NCBI GenBank assembly: GCA_947683425.1
Contig: CANTUQ010000106.1
Coordinates: forward strand, 4,550,001 to 4,614,000
Reading direction: 5' to 3'
From: Excoecaria cochinchinensis
Lineage: Eukaryota; Streptophyta; Magnoliopsida; Malpighiales; Euphorbiaceae
DNA: 64,000 bases
Below are positions 11,133 to 21,700 of the stretch, piece after piece. The notes under the pieces were generated by a model. That model did no database searches. It was not told where the DNA came from and saw only the letters and a list, made by a program, of their open reading frames with translations. The first letter of the stretch is position 1. Each line of letters begins with the position of its first letter. The position numbers and the translations under genes were made by a program.

Positions 11133-11990
11133 ATGGCCTCAAACATTTTTCCTTTAACTTCACCTCCCATCTTCACAGGAGAAAATTATCAATTATGGGC
11201 TGTGAAAATGCAAGCATATTTACAGTCATTTGATTTATGGGATGTTATTGAGAATGACATCGAAGTTCCACCATTGCCAGCGCATCCAACTTCAGCTCAA
11301 ATTAAGAGTCACAATGAAGAAAAAGTCAAGAGGTTCAAAGCAAAAACTTGTTTGTACTCTTCAGTCTCTGAAGTAATTTTCACCAACATCATGGCATGTG
11401 AGACTCCAAAAGAGGTATGGAATTTGTTAAGAAATGAGTATTTAGGCAATGACAAAACAAAATTTATGCAGATTTTGAATCTTAAAAGAGAATTTATGAT
11501 TCAAACAATGAAGCAATCTGAAGGAATTAAAGAGTACGTTAACAAACTCATGGCAATTGTTAACAAAATTAGATTGTTTGGTGAACAGTTTCCTGATGAT
11601 AGAGTTGTTGAAAAAATTTTTGTGAGTTTGCATGAAAAGTTTGAGTCAAAAATTTCTTCACTTGAAGATTCAAAAGATCTTTCAAAAATAACAGTTGCAG
11701 AATTAGTTAATGCATTGCAAGCAGTGGAGCAAAGAATAGCAATTAGAGATGAGAAGCCAATGGAGGAAGCTTTCATTGCCAAAACAACACACAAATCATC
11801 ATCGATATTCCAAAAGGGAAAATTTTCTCCATGCGGCGTGTGCAAGAAAAACAATCATGATGAAAAAAATTATTGGCATAAAGATAAACCACAATGTTTC
11901 GGTTGTAAAAAATTTGGTCATATTAAAAAATATTGCAGGTTGGCAAATGATCAAGTTAATTTGGCACAAGAGGAAGAATCTCTTTTTTGA
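11133..11990 (+). CDS. Gag polyprotein of the copia type (GAG1)
   Basis: The ORF is open from 11091. The family start is the ATG at 11133 (MASNIFPLTSPPIFTGENY), giving 285 residues. The N-terminal NYQLW block and the following helical region match the DUF4219/UBN2 gag family that forms virus-like particles. Near the C-terminus there are two knuckle-like segments. The first (CGVC...H...) has Tyr where the last Cys should be. The second (CFGCKKFGHIKKYC) is complete CX2CX4HX4C. The ORF is uninterrupted, unlike every other retrotransposon gene in the window. It ends TGA, with only ~215 bp to the 3' LTR. Confidence 0.92.
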   Translation: MASNIFPLTSPPIFTGENYQLWAVKMQAYLQSFDLWDVIENDIEVPPLPAHPTSAQIKSHNEEKVKRFKAKTCLYSSVSEVIFTNIMACETPKEVWNLLRNEYLGNDKTKFMQILNLKREFMIQTMKQSEGIKEYVNKLMAIVNKIRLFGEQFPDDRVVEKIFVSLHEKFESKISSLEDSKDLSKITVAELVNALQAVEQRIAIRDEKPMEEAFIAKTTHKSSSIFQKGKFSPCGVCKKNNHDEKNYWHKDKPQCFGCKKFGHIKKYCRLANDQVNLAQEEESLF

Positions 11991-12205
11991 TAGTTGGAGA
12001 CAAGTGCTCCAAAAGGAAAAATTTAATGGCAATTGATGAGAAAGTGCATCAAGAATTGGAAGAAGTATCAAGAATTAAAGTTTGATGAGACGTGCATCAA
12101 GAATTGAAGAGAAGTGCTTCAAAGATAAATTGACAAGTAATGTCCATTGGAGAGATGTGCTCCAACGAAACAATTAAATGTGTACGATTTTGAATCAAGG
12201 GAGCG
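11991..12205 (+). other. 3' untranslated region and polypurine tract of GAG1
   Basis: There is no pol sequence. Short direct repeats occur (gtgcatcaagaattg near 12042 and 12090; 'gtgctcca' twice). It ends in tcaagggagcg before the LTR, the likely plus-strand primer. Confidence 0.75.
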
Positions 12206-12550
12206 TGTTGGATAATATTCAAAATCAGTATAGTGACTAAATTAGTAAATTTGATTATAACATGTTTTTAATATTTTTGTTAATTATTATTTAGTTAATG
12301 GAGTTAATGGTATTAGTGTAGTTAGTGGATTAATGGAGTTATGGGTGAGTGTAGTTAGTGGATTAGTGAAGTTAGTAGTGTTAGTGGTATTAATGGTGTT
12401 AGTGGAGTAATGGAGTTATGGATTAATTAGTAGAGTTAGTGGGGTAGTGGCCTAATTTTATTGTTTCATTGTAAGCCTATAAATAGGCACATGTAACTAG
12501 TCTTTTTTGGAAATGAAATTTATATTCTTCATCTTAAAAATTTCCCAACA
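12206..12550 (+). repeat. 3' LTR of GAG1
   Basis: 345 bp, TGTTGGATAATATTC to TTTCCCAACA, nearly identical to 10724-11058. The main difference is an extra ~10 bp in the GTTAGTGG repeat zone. Confidence 0.93.
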
Positions 12551-12954
12551 CTATCAATTATTCAATCTGGATTCAAATTGTTTGAAAAATTAACCTAAAT
12601 CCAACCTGAGTTGTACTATAGGTTTATAATTAAGACTGAAAGAAAATTACAATTACAAAAATTCTATCTCGAAATGTATTCTAATTTTTATAAACAAATA
12701 TTTACTTTTTATTTATTTACTCATTTAAATATATAATTAATCCACAGTTCCTAAGCATTGACTTACTATTTTTTTAATAGAATGCATAAATGGGGAAAAG
12801 CCTTGCAAAATAATATACAACATGCTAGTATTAATTATGGGATTATCAAAATTAAATTAATCAAGATCTATCTCCAGAAGAGTTGACCTTTTGGGATAGC
12901 AGAAGGACATATTGATGAATAATGTTTTTTTAAATCTAGAAAAACAGAAAAGAA

Positions 12955-12981
12955 AGAGAGAGCGAGAGAGAGAGAGAGACA
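12955..12981. repeat. (GA)n tract just inside amidase intron 2
   Basis: An interrupted GA run. In gene sense it is a CT-rich stretch ~25 bases after the exon 2 donor. Confidence 0.8.
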
Positions 12982-13004
12982 GAGATAAATACAATATAAC
13001 GTAC

Positions 13005-13219
13005 CCAACAGTGTCCTGTCTATGCGAGATAGGAACAACGCCAGCTCTACTGGTAAGACCAACGGTGGGTTTGATACCCACAATTGAGTTGGCACTAGAT
13101 GGACATATAATGGACCCATCAGTCTCAGTCCCCAGTGTTACTGTTGCAAGATTGGCTGCCGCCGATATTCCTGACCCGCTACTTGACCCGCATGGACTTG
13201 CTGATAAAACATATGGGTT
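13005..13219 (-). CDS. Amidase exon 2 (Ser-rich signature and nucleophile)
   Basis: The acceptor is ...gagcag and the donor is GTACGT. It encodes NPYVLSASPCGSSSGSGIS and the GTETDGSIICPSS nucleophile region, ending at RQDTVG, which continues into exon 3. The frame is intact. Confidence 0.88.
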
Positions 13220-13306
13220 CTGCTCAAAACCAAACAATTCTTATCAAACTAACTTCATTCTTTAATTAAAAAGGAGTATATATATCAATTGAACAATTTT
13301 AATTAC

Positions 13307-13825
13307 CACTCCTTGGCCGCTCCTCGCGCAGAAACCAGATGGTACATTGGAGCCTCTAAAATCAGCCCATTCACTCAAGCTAGCCTTCCCCAATATGATG
13401 GCTCCAGCTTTCCTTAACCTCACCACCACACTGGCATCCCGGGGCACGACGGAGCCGAGCAGCGCGTAGGAGCCGGCGGTGGTGTTGAGCTTATCTTTGG
13501 TGGCAATATTATCCTTAACCAGAATAGGGATGCCATGTAATTTAGACAGTGTGTTTGGTGGCTTAGTATTGCGCTCTTGGTCAGCTTTTTCGGCTAAGTA
13601 AAGTGCATCAGGGTTCACTTCTATTACTCCTTTAAGGATTGGGTTCAGTTTGTGGATTTGTTGAATGTAGAAACTAACTAGCTGTTTTGATGTTAAGCGG
13701 TTTTGCTTAAAAGCTAGTTGAATATCATCTATGGTTGCTTCTCTAATTGGGAATGCATTGCCAAGCAGTAGCTCCCTTAGTAATAGAGATGCAAAAATCA
13801 AAACAAGTGGTGAATTGGTAGGCAT
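13307..13825 (-). CDS. Amidase exon 1 (signal peptide and catalytic Lys)
   Basis: 173 codons from ATG at 13825 to the donor GTAATT (13306-13301). The start is the first in-frame ATG and is followed by a leucine-rich hydrophobic segment, then the conserved ATIDDIQLAF start of the mature domain. Contains the catalytic Lys (residue 104) and GAIILGKASLSEWA. Confidence 0.88.
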
Positions 13826-13901
13826 GGGCTTTGCCTTGACTAAAATCTTATGAGTTTTGTTTTAGAGATAAAATGAGAAGTGAATGCTTTGTCCTTGTCC
13901 C

Positions 13902-13912
13902 CATATATATTT
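13902..13912 (-). promoter_or_regulatory. TATA-like element of the amidase gene
   Basis: On the minus strand aaatatatatgg lies about 80 bp before the ATG at 13825, a plausible plant TATA position. There is no independent support. Confidence 0.4.
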
Positions 13913-13914
13913 TT

Positions 13915-14770
13915 AAATTGATTATTTAATATTAAATTTCTACTCATTCCATACAAAACGGATCGAGTGGCACCATTTTAATATCAAATAGATTTTTTTA
14001 AAGCAAATTAAATTTTCATTAATAAAATAAAAAACACGTCTGAAAAGTACAAATAAATTTATAAAATTTAAAAGTAAATAAGATATATGAAACTAATAAA
14101 ATTTTTGGAGTATATCTATGAAATTTTTCTATAAAAATAATGGATAATGGTAACATGCCGCGAACAATCTGGCTATCAGCAAAAACCCAGTTCATTTGTT
14201 ATCTATAGGAAAACTCATTCTAAAATAACGAAAATTTTCACAAAAGAAGACAGCAAAACTTTCATAAAGGAAAATAATAACCTACAAATTTGGAGGACAA
14301 ACTTGCATGACCAAAGATTTAAATTGCATTCAATATTAGCTAAACGAACTAGATCTATAAAAACACAAATAAGATCTAGGCAAATACAAAAAATAAATTT
14401 AAAACAAAAATTTCATATTTGAGTTTATTGGAACCAAAAACACAAATAAAAAACAACGAATAAAATTAAAAATTCAGATCTATACTGATCTAAAAATTAT
14501 TATAGAGAGGTTTGAAAAAAACGAAAATACACACAAAAAATTGAAAAAAATATATATAAATTTAAGAAAAAAGCAAGATTAAAAAGGAGAGAGGCTGCCG
14601 CCTGTAAATAAACTTTATTTTTTTAGATCAAGAAAATAGAGTCTTTGAATTAAAATAGATTAAAATTACTAAATCTGCACTTTATTTTTTTCGGGATATT
14701 GAGATGAGAAGCTAGAGGCATCTAGAAACATTTATACAATTTGTCCATATATATATATATATATATATAT
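13915..14770. other. AT-rich spacer upstream of the amidase gene
   Basis: No supportable gene. The Lys-rich frame 14147-14422 has no domain character and ordinary AT-rich composition. The spacer ends in an (AT)n run that was the target of the next element. Confidence 0.55.
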
Positions 14771-15542
14771 TAGGGGTGTGCATTGGTCGGGTTCAGGTCA
14801 ACCCGAACCGAACCCGACCAACTCGAAATCCAAAATATACCCCAAATTCCAAATCAAACCGACTCTAAGTATTAGTAGGGACCCGAATCGACTAACCAAA
14901 TAATTTTCGGGCCCCGACCCGAAATACCCGACCAACCCGAGATATCTCTTCCTCTCTTTCCTTTTTGCAATTCATCTCTTCTTTTTATGTGATTTTTGAA
15001 CAAAAAGAAGTAGACATCCATCAAAATCAAACATAAATCTGCAATTAACCTAGGCAAAAAAAACAAAAAAACCTAATCTATCACAAAGACTCAAATCTCA
15101 TGCCAAAAAAGGGAAAACCCAATATTAGAACAACAAACAGAGAGAGAGATGGAGCCGCTGATTTGAGGAGGAGGAGAAGGAAGAAGCGGTAACCTCAAGA
15201 GGAGGAGGAGAAAGCATATCGATCGATCGAAAAAGAGAGAGAGAGAGATGGAACCAGAATATGGGCGACGGTGGCAGTAGTCATCTTCGTCGTCGGAGGA
15301 AGCAGAGAGAGAGAGCGCCGGATCGAAGTACAGATACAGAGTGAGAGATAGGGGGGAGAGAGAGAGAGAGGGTATTTCGGTCGAGTTCGTGTTTTTAAGG
15401 TTTTAACCTGACCCCAAACCCAAAATATCAAATTTTTGAAGACCCGAATAGAACTGAACTCCCCGAACAACTCTACCCGAATAGCTAGTTGGGGTCGAGT
15501 TGTTTGAGTTCGTTGGGTCGGTTCGGGTTTTACACACCCCTA
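14771..15542. mobile_element. hAT-like MITE with TAGGGGTGTG termini
   Basis: Begins TAGGGGTGTGCATTGG and ends with its approximate inverted copy ...TTTTACACACCCCTA. Subterminal CCGAACC/GGTTCGGG repeats occupy both ends. It is inserted in an (AT)n tract, so both flanks are ATATATAT, which is consistent with, but does not prove, an 8-bp duplication. The middle is GA-rich with no transposase. Confidence 0.8.
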
Positions 15543-15582
15543 ATATATATATATATATATACGCACACACACACACACACAT
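15543..15582. repeat. (AT)n(AC)n microsatellite
   Basis: AT repeats pass into about ten AC repeats between two hAT-like elements. Confidence 0.9.
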
Positions 15583-16155
15583 TGCTGTAGAAGTGTGCAA
15601 AATCGAACCAAAATTGAAAATCGAATCGAACTGCATATAATTTGATTATTTTATTTCAGTTTATTCAATCTATTCAACTTTTGCTGTACAATTATTTTAA
15701 TTTGTTTGGTTCATTTTTTTATGTTGAAAAATTAAATAGATCGAACCGATCGAACTTTATACATTCTTATATAACTTTTTTAATATTTTATCTATATAAT
15801 ATATAATTAATTTTTAGTTAATTTAATATGTTATATAACTAATTATAATCCAATCATAAAATAATTATTTAAATTAAAATATATAATACACATTTACTTA
15901 TTATAATTCTTTATTTTGTATATATATTAATTAATGAGTTATTTATAATTAATTAATTAACTATAGTTGTAAATATACCATACAATTGATTCATTATACT
16001 TTTTTAAAATTCAAATTATGGTGTTGTGGACTTTATCATATAGCTATTATTTTTTTTTGTTTATAATATATTTAATATTATAAAAACTTAAAAATTCAAA
16101 GACCCAAAACCGAATAAATCGAATCAACAAAAATAATTTCGGTCAGTTTGGTTAG

Positions 16156-16651
16156 TGATAAGTCTCGAGATATCGAAAGCTAGATGAGGCCGGATGGAAG
16201 TTGCCGTGCAAGCCGATCGAATCAGCAAGGCTTTGTACCTGCAATGAAAAAAGCTTAGTCGGGCCAGGTATAATCACTCCGAAACTTAAATCAGTAATGC
16301 TCTTTAGAGAGAGAATATAGTGAGAAAAGGTCTCAAGATTTCTCCTACCTGGGTCTATAATTCTTGAGGGTATTTATAGAGAATTTAAGAATCCACTTGA
16401 GTGGCTTGCTCTAGTGTCAGAGTAGATAGGCAGAGATGTGAGGAGGAGCAAGTAGTAGGAGTGGGCTCTGGCATGTGTCAGTGAACTAGCAAGAGGCGTG
16501 CCTATTAGTGCGATCGGACACATAACGCTACCAATTCCTTGGCTTCATTGAGCATCCGTTCATCATACGTCAGGCCTTAATTGTGGACTTTTGGTCTCTG
16601 TTTAGGCCTTAGCTGAGATTGACCCAGGTCCAATGATAATAGATATTATCA
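16156..16651 (-). repeat. 3' LTR of N1
   Basis: TGATAAGTCT...GATATTATCA, 496 bp, collinear with the interrupted copy at 26589 and 43419. A minus-strand CTATAAATA (16371-16379 on plus as tatttatag) is followed in transcription sense by a pyrimidine-rich start region. The same element is at 43523-43531 in the other LTR. Confidence 0.88.
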
Positions 16652-16664
16652 TTTATCCCCTCTG
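16652..16664 (-). other. Polypurine tract of N1
   Basis: Minus strand agaggggataaa directly precedes the LTR, which shows that the element runs leftward. Confidence 0.75.
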
Positions 16665-18768
16665 AAGGATCCGATCGGATCAAAAGAGAAGACAACAATA
16701 AGTGCTGCCCGTCTATAGGTATTTTTACACCTTTTGTCCATTTTCACAGTGGGAAGAATGGGATATTTTTAAAAATAGATTTTTGGGATCAGATCTTGAT
16801 TTCGTTTTACAGATTTCTGGGGATTTTTCTTTTCAAATTTGGGGAGAGATGTTAGGAGAGATTTCTTCTATAAAATTAAGGAAAATCCATTTTTGAAAAG
16901 AGGGGATAAAAACATAGCAAAAGGAATTACTTGGAGAGGTTTTTGAAAAAAAAAAAAAAGGTCTTGGAAAAAATGGCAGAAAAAGAGAGAAGATTTTTTA
17001 AGAACAGATTTTCTTTCTGTAAGAATTTTTTTCTTCCCGTGAAATCCAATGAGAGGATGCAAAGCACAGTTCTCCTTGTTTCTTGTAACCAAACACGTTG
17101 AGGGTAATATTCTGGGCTCAGTCTTCCATTTTTTTGTGTTTAAAGTCAATTAAATAACATGTAGTTCTTTTTGGATCCATTATTTGTGATGTTGATTTCT
17201 ATAATTCCATGTTATTTGCACACTTAGATATTTCTTCTAGGTTTATTATGCCATGATTGATTAAAAATAATGAAGAACATTGTAGAAAGACATGTTTATA
17301 GGTTTTTCTCCATTAATGCTTTTTCATGTTTTTTTTATGGTTAAATCTATGATTTTTTATTATTTCTACTTTTTCATGATTTAAATATATTCCTAGAATT
17401 ATAGGTGTGATTTTATTGTGTTTTTAGGTTATTATGTGGGTATTTAGGTTTATTCTTGCATAACCATGGCATAATTTCCTGTTCTTCCCTCGGGATAGCG
17501 CTCAGGGTGCGAGCCACTAGAAGGAAGCCCGAACAATGCCCGTCCCTCATATCGAGCGACGGGACATAGTGGAGCTTTCCTTCTCATCGCTCGTCCCTTG
17601 GTCGTTCGTCCCTATAAGGACCCAAAATACACCCTAACAGTAATAAAGTATGACAAGGGTGAATTAAAAACTGAATGTGCATGATTAAGTGATGGAAGTA
17701 CCGAAAGGAGATAATTGTTATTATGTCAAAAGATTCGGCAAAGTGCAGCAACTTGGTAATTTGGTAAATTATAGCAAATTCATATAATTAGAATACTTTA
17801 ATGGGCCAATATATGAAATGAGTGTTTAGTATATGCCAATGTCTAATTAAAGGATACATTAAGGACTTAAATGGAAATTAAAGGAATTAGCCAATGGGAC
17901 CATGACTTATGTTGATTTAATAGCCACAAAAGATGAGTATATATATAGTGTGAAAGAAGGAGAGAGGGACGTCATTCTCTTGGCTGGAAATTCCAGCAAA
18001 CATTGTTCTCTTTCTCTCCTTATTTCATGCATCAAGATGGCATAACAAGGGCTTTAGTAAATCAAGCTAAATTTGTGAGTAAATAAGGTGAGTTTTAGTT
18101 AATTCTTCCTTTCTTCTCCTCCTCTATTTTCTTTGAGGCTAGATTTGAATATTGAATAGGAAGTTAACGCGGGGATCTTGATGAATATAGTGAAAAAATA
18201 GATCCAAGCAAAGGATAGAGGAATTAAAGGCAAGGAGAAGAAGAAAAAAAGTGAAAGTAAAGTAAAGTAAAATGAATCATGAAGGACATAGGAAGAGGTT
18301 TCGGATTATTTATTATTTTGAATAGTTTGCAATGTATTGATGATATTATAAGTATGGTTGATGTTGGGATTTTGTTGTGGTTGACTATGTGTTGAAAATA
18401 TGAAAGTTGGGTATATAGAAAATTAAGGGGGAGATGCTGTCCAAATTCACCCCTGACCCCAATTCAATTTTTAGGACATATCTCAGTGTAGAAATCTCCA
18501 AATGATATTATTCTAGTTGCATTTGAACCATGACTTCCATATCTAAATATGTCCTACAAATGACCATGAGTTAATTTTGATTTTAAGTGCCTCAAAATTG
18601 GTCGAAACCAATGGATTTTACTCTAGCTGGGTCAAGGGAGCAATGTGTGCTTCTAAAGCCATAACTCTTAGGATTTAGCTCTAATTAACCTGAAATTTTA
18701 CAGTTGAAAGCTAATACATAGGGGAATGAAAGTCTAGAACACCATTTTTTCTTAAAAGGCCATTTACT

Positions 18769-21700
18769 TGTAATGCCCCAAAATTTTAAGTGTTTCTATT
18801 AATAACTTGACATGCTAAAAATTTATCGAAGGTTACTTTTTGACGCATAAGAGGTGGAATTTTTCTTAAAGTTAAATAATTTAATTATCCAAATAAATTT
18901 TAGACATATATATGTGTGTGTGTGTTTACATGTTAATAGACAAGAACATATTATAAAAAGAATAAAAGGTAAATAAACAAATAAAAATAATTATAATATA
19001 TAAAACTTTCTATAGGTCTAGAATTAGTGGGAAATAAAGAGAGAGAGGGGTATATCGGGAAGGAGACGAAAAAACGGGAGAAGGGAAAAAAAAGACCAAG
19101 GAAGAGAAAGAAGGAGAGAGGGAGAGAGAGAGACGGCGGAAGGGGCGAGGAGACTGGCGACGGTCGACAGCGAGCAACCGGCTCCTCGTAACGGCGTCTT
19201 TTCCCATCGCGACGTCATCATTCCAGGAGAACGGGAGGAAGAACCGCGAGCTTCTCTGGCTTTTTCTGGCCCGCTCCGACAGAGAACGACAACACAAACG
19301 GTATCGTGGGACGCATGGCGGACAGACGAATCTTCCGGTGGTTGTGGATCCTCCTCAATCATCGGCGACGATCAGATCGGAGGAGAAGAGAACCGAGATC
19401 TCCGGCGTCGATTTCGACGAAACGAAGGACATTCACGGCGCGTGACCACTGGAAAAGCAACCCTGACACGTCAATCTTCCTCCCGGTGGTTTCGGTACCT
19501 CAGGTGGAGCTCCGGCGAGGCTCCGGCGAAGGTAAAGGGGGCCGAAAATAGGCAAAAAATTTGTAAGTGGCTACCAAACTTACTTTTCCAAGTGATTCTT
19601 ACATGAATTAAATTTGTTAAGGTGTGATTTTATAGTTACAGTATGTGTTGTTATGGTTTACTGAATTGATTGATAAATTGGCTATGTTATTTGAGTAATT
19701 GGTTTGATTAAATTGAATTTAGTAAATTATTGGTGTTTAACTTATAAAATTTATGAAATTGATGTTTAAGTATGTAAGAGTTCAAGAGAACAGTAATCTG
19801 AAATTGAACATTTTGTTCGGAGAAATGAATAATTATAAGAATTAGTAATAAATTAAGGATTAGGATAACTAATTGAATAATTTAATACATTATTTGAATT
19901 CTTTTCAAGATATCAGTATGTTTAAAATCTTAAGAAATTAAGCATGATCATGACCTAAGGTAATAGAAGATATAGTTATACAATTAGGCAGTAATTAAGT
20001 TAGAAAAGTTTGATAATTAGAACTTTAGACTCATTAATGCTCTTTTTTTTTTCCAATTAATGTGTAGTATGCCAAAGATAGAACTATCAATAGGTTTCGC
20101 TAGCCGATAAATTGGTATGAATTATACTTATAATATATGAGACTATGCTAACAGCTAAAATGTCTTGAATGGGGTAAGTTGACTAGCTCATGTATGGAAA
20201 TTATATCGAATGTTAAAATGGGAAAAATTTAGTTATGATAATTTAAGGGCTGAAATAATGATATGTTTAGTTGGGTTAAAAGTATAGGTTGTTTTTATAT
20301 TAGGATTGGATTAAATTAAGTTCTAAGTTGGGCTTATTGGTAGATTTAGTCTACAAATCAATGGATAATTAAAGTTTTAGGAATGTTAATGTTATTGATC
20401 TAATTTTTATGAATTTAATTTTTATGAATTTACTTAGTTGACATATTGATGTGATTAAAATATTTTCAGCAATATAAGAAATTTAATAGGGTGCATATAT
20501 GTGTATGTATTAGAAGTGAAGAGTGATTGAAATTAAGTTTGAAAGTTAAATGTTTAAGATAGATAGTATGTTTGGAATAATAGATAAATAACTAGATGGT
20601 TAGTCGAGGACTTATAATATGTGTTATTTTAATAAAATGAAATTTAATGTAAATTTATAAAACTAGGATGGAATTTAACATGAAAAAAATGAATCACAAT
20701 AAGTGAATAAGAGTTGATAAGAAAAAAAAAAATAAAGCGAAAGGGGACCAAAGCATAGGAGTCTATGGTATTTATAAAAGTATGGGAATAGCAAGTTAAA
20801 GGAATAATAGAGGAACATAAATAATTTAATGATTAAAAGTGTAATTTAGTATAAAAATTTAATAGTAAGGACTAATAGAAGGTAAAATCGTAATTTAGTA
20901 AGAATTATAGAGAATAAAATATAAATTAATCATATTACAGTTAAATAAAGGACACAAAAAGGATAATTTGAACAAGCATATGGCATAGAATGAATATTTA
21001 GGAATTAATTATATTATAATACATTTTGAAATAATTGAATATTCTAGAATAAAATGATGTATATTATATTTATGATGGAAATAATAGTATGAATGGTGAA
21101 TGATGAAATTATGGCATGAATTACATTAGAATTAATTGAATGATGGAGTAAAATTGTATTAGTTGAAAAAGAATGAATTATGTATTAATGGAAAATGTGG
21201 AAGAAATGGAATGTTATGTTAATTAATAGTGAAGCTTATTTTAAGCTATTGTTATAATAGAAATGAGATTGAATAAATGATTTAATTGCCCTTAGTAATG
21301 GTCTGGTAGTTATTGTAGTTCAGGATATAATTGGCTAGCCATAGGGATTCCACACCGCGGTACGAGTTATGGCAACTCGCTTAAGTAGGCCAATGACGGT
21401 CTACTAAATGTTGAAATGTTCAAATGTTGAAATGTAAAATAAAATGAAATGAAATGAAATGAAATGAAATGGAATGTGAAATGGAATGTATGGGTGATTC
21501 ATCGGAATCACTCCCAAATGTATATAGTGGATCTGTGGGGTCCACGTCCTGTGTATCCGGTTCGGAAATTTCTACCGGATTAATACTAGGGGCAAAATAG
21601 TAAATTAAAAAGTGAATTGGTGAATGTAAAATAATTATGTGAATTAAAGAATTAAATGATGAATAGGTAAAGTGGGGTAAATTAGTGGATTTAAATAATA

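Larger units (their letters stand above)
10724..12550 (+). mobile_element. GAG1: gag-only LTR retrotransposon in amidase intron 2
   Basis: A 1827-bp element with two LTRs, a tRNA-Met-type primer-binding site, one gag ORF, a polypurine tract and no pol. It is flanked by the perfect 5-bp duplication CTATC (10719-10723 and 12551-12555). It lies in intron 2 of the amidase gene in the opposite orientation. The two LTRs differ by only a few substitutions and one ~10-bp indel, so the insertion is young compared with everything else here. The layout matches the non-autonomous TR-GAG class. Movement would need enzymes from a copia element elsewhere. Confidence 0.95.
9646..13825 (-). pseudogene. Amidase-signature family protein, five exons, with a single 1-base deletion
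   Basis: Amidase-signature enzymes hydrolyse C-N amide bonds with a Ser-cisSer-Lys triad. Exons (minus strand): 13825-13307, 13219-13005, 10657-10413, 10335-10140, 10014-9646. All introns have GT-AG ends and phases that join cleanly. Allowing one missing T near 10472-10477, the product would be 514 residues, normal for plant amidases. A hydrophobic N-terminus (about residues 1-24) suggests secretion. The catalytic Lys is residue 104 (HGIPILVKDNIATKD), the cis-Ser is in GSSSGSG (184-190), and the nucleophile is Ser209 in GTETDGSIICP. The missing base throws exon 3 out of frame and brings TAA soon after (near 10450). Either the gene is recently dead or this is a sequencing error. Closest named family: plant 'probable amidase' (At4g34880-like). 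The natural substrate is unknown. Confidence 0.88.

Noticed and set aside
14147..14422. 91-codon Lys-rich ORF
   Set aside because: AT-rich chance frame with no domain, start context or conservation visible.
14771..15542. Regularly spaced CCGAACC repeats as a CRISPR-like array
   Set aside because: Short clustered repeats limited to element ends, without uniform spacers. Typical of hAT subterminal repeats in plants.
19010..19551. Overlapping ORFs on both strands in the GC-rich block
   Set aside because: Arg/Ser-rich peptides without domains, inside a solo LTR. Explained by base composition.
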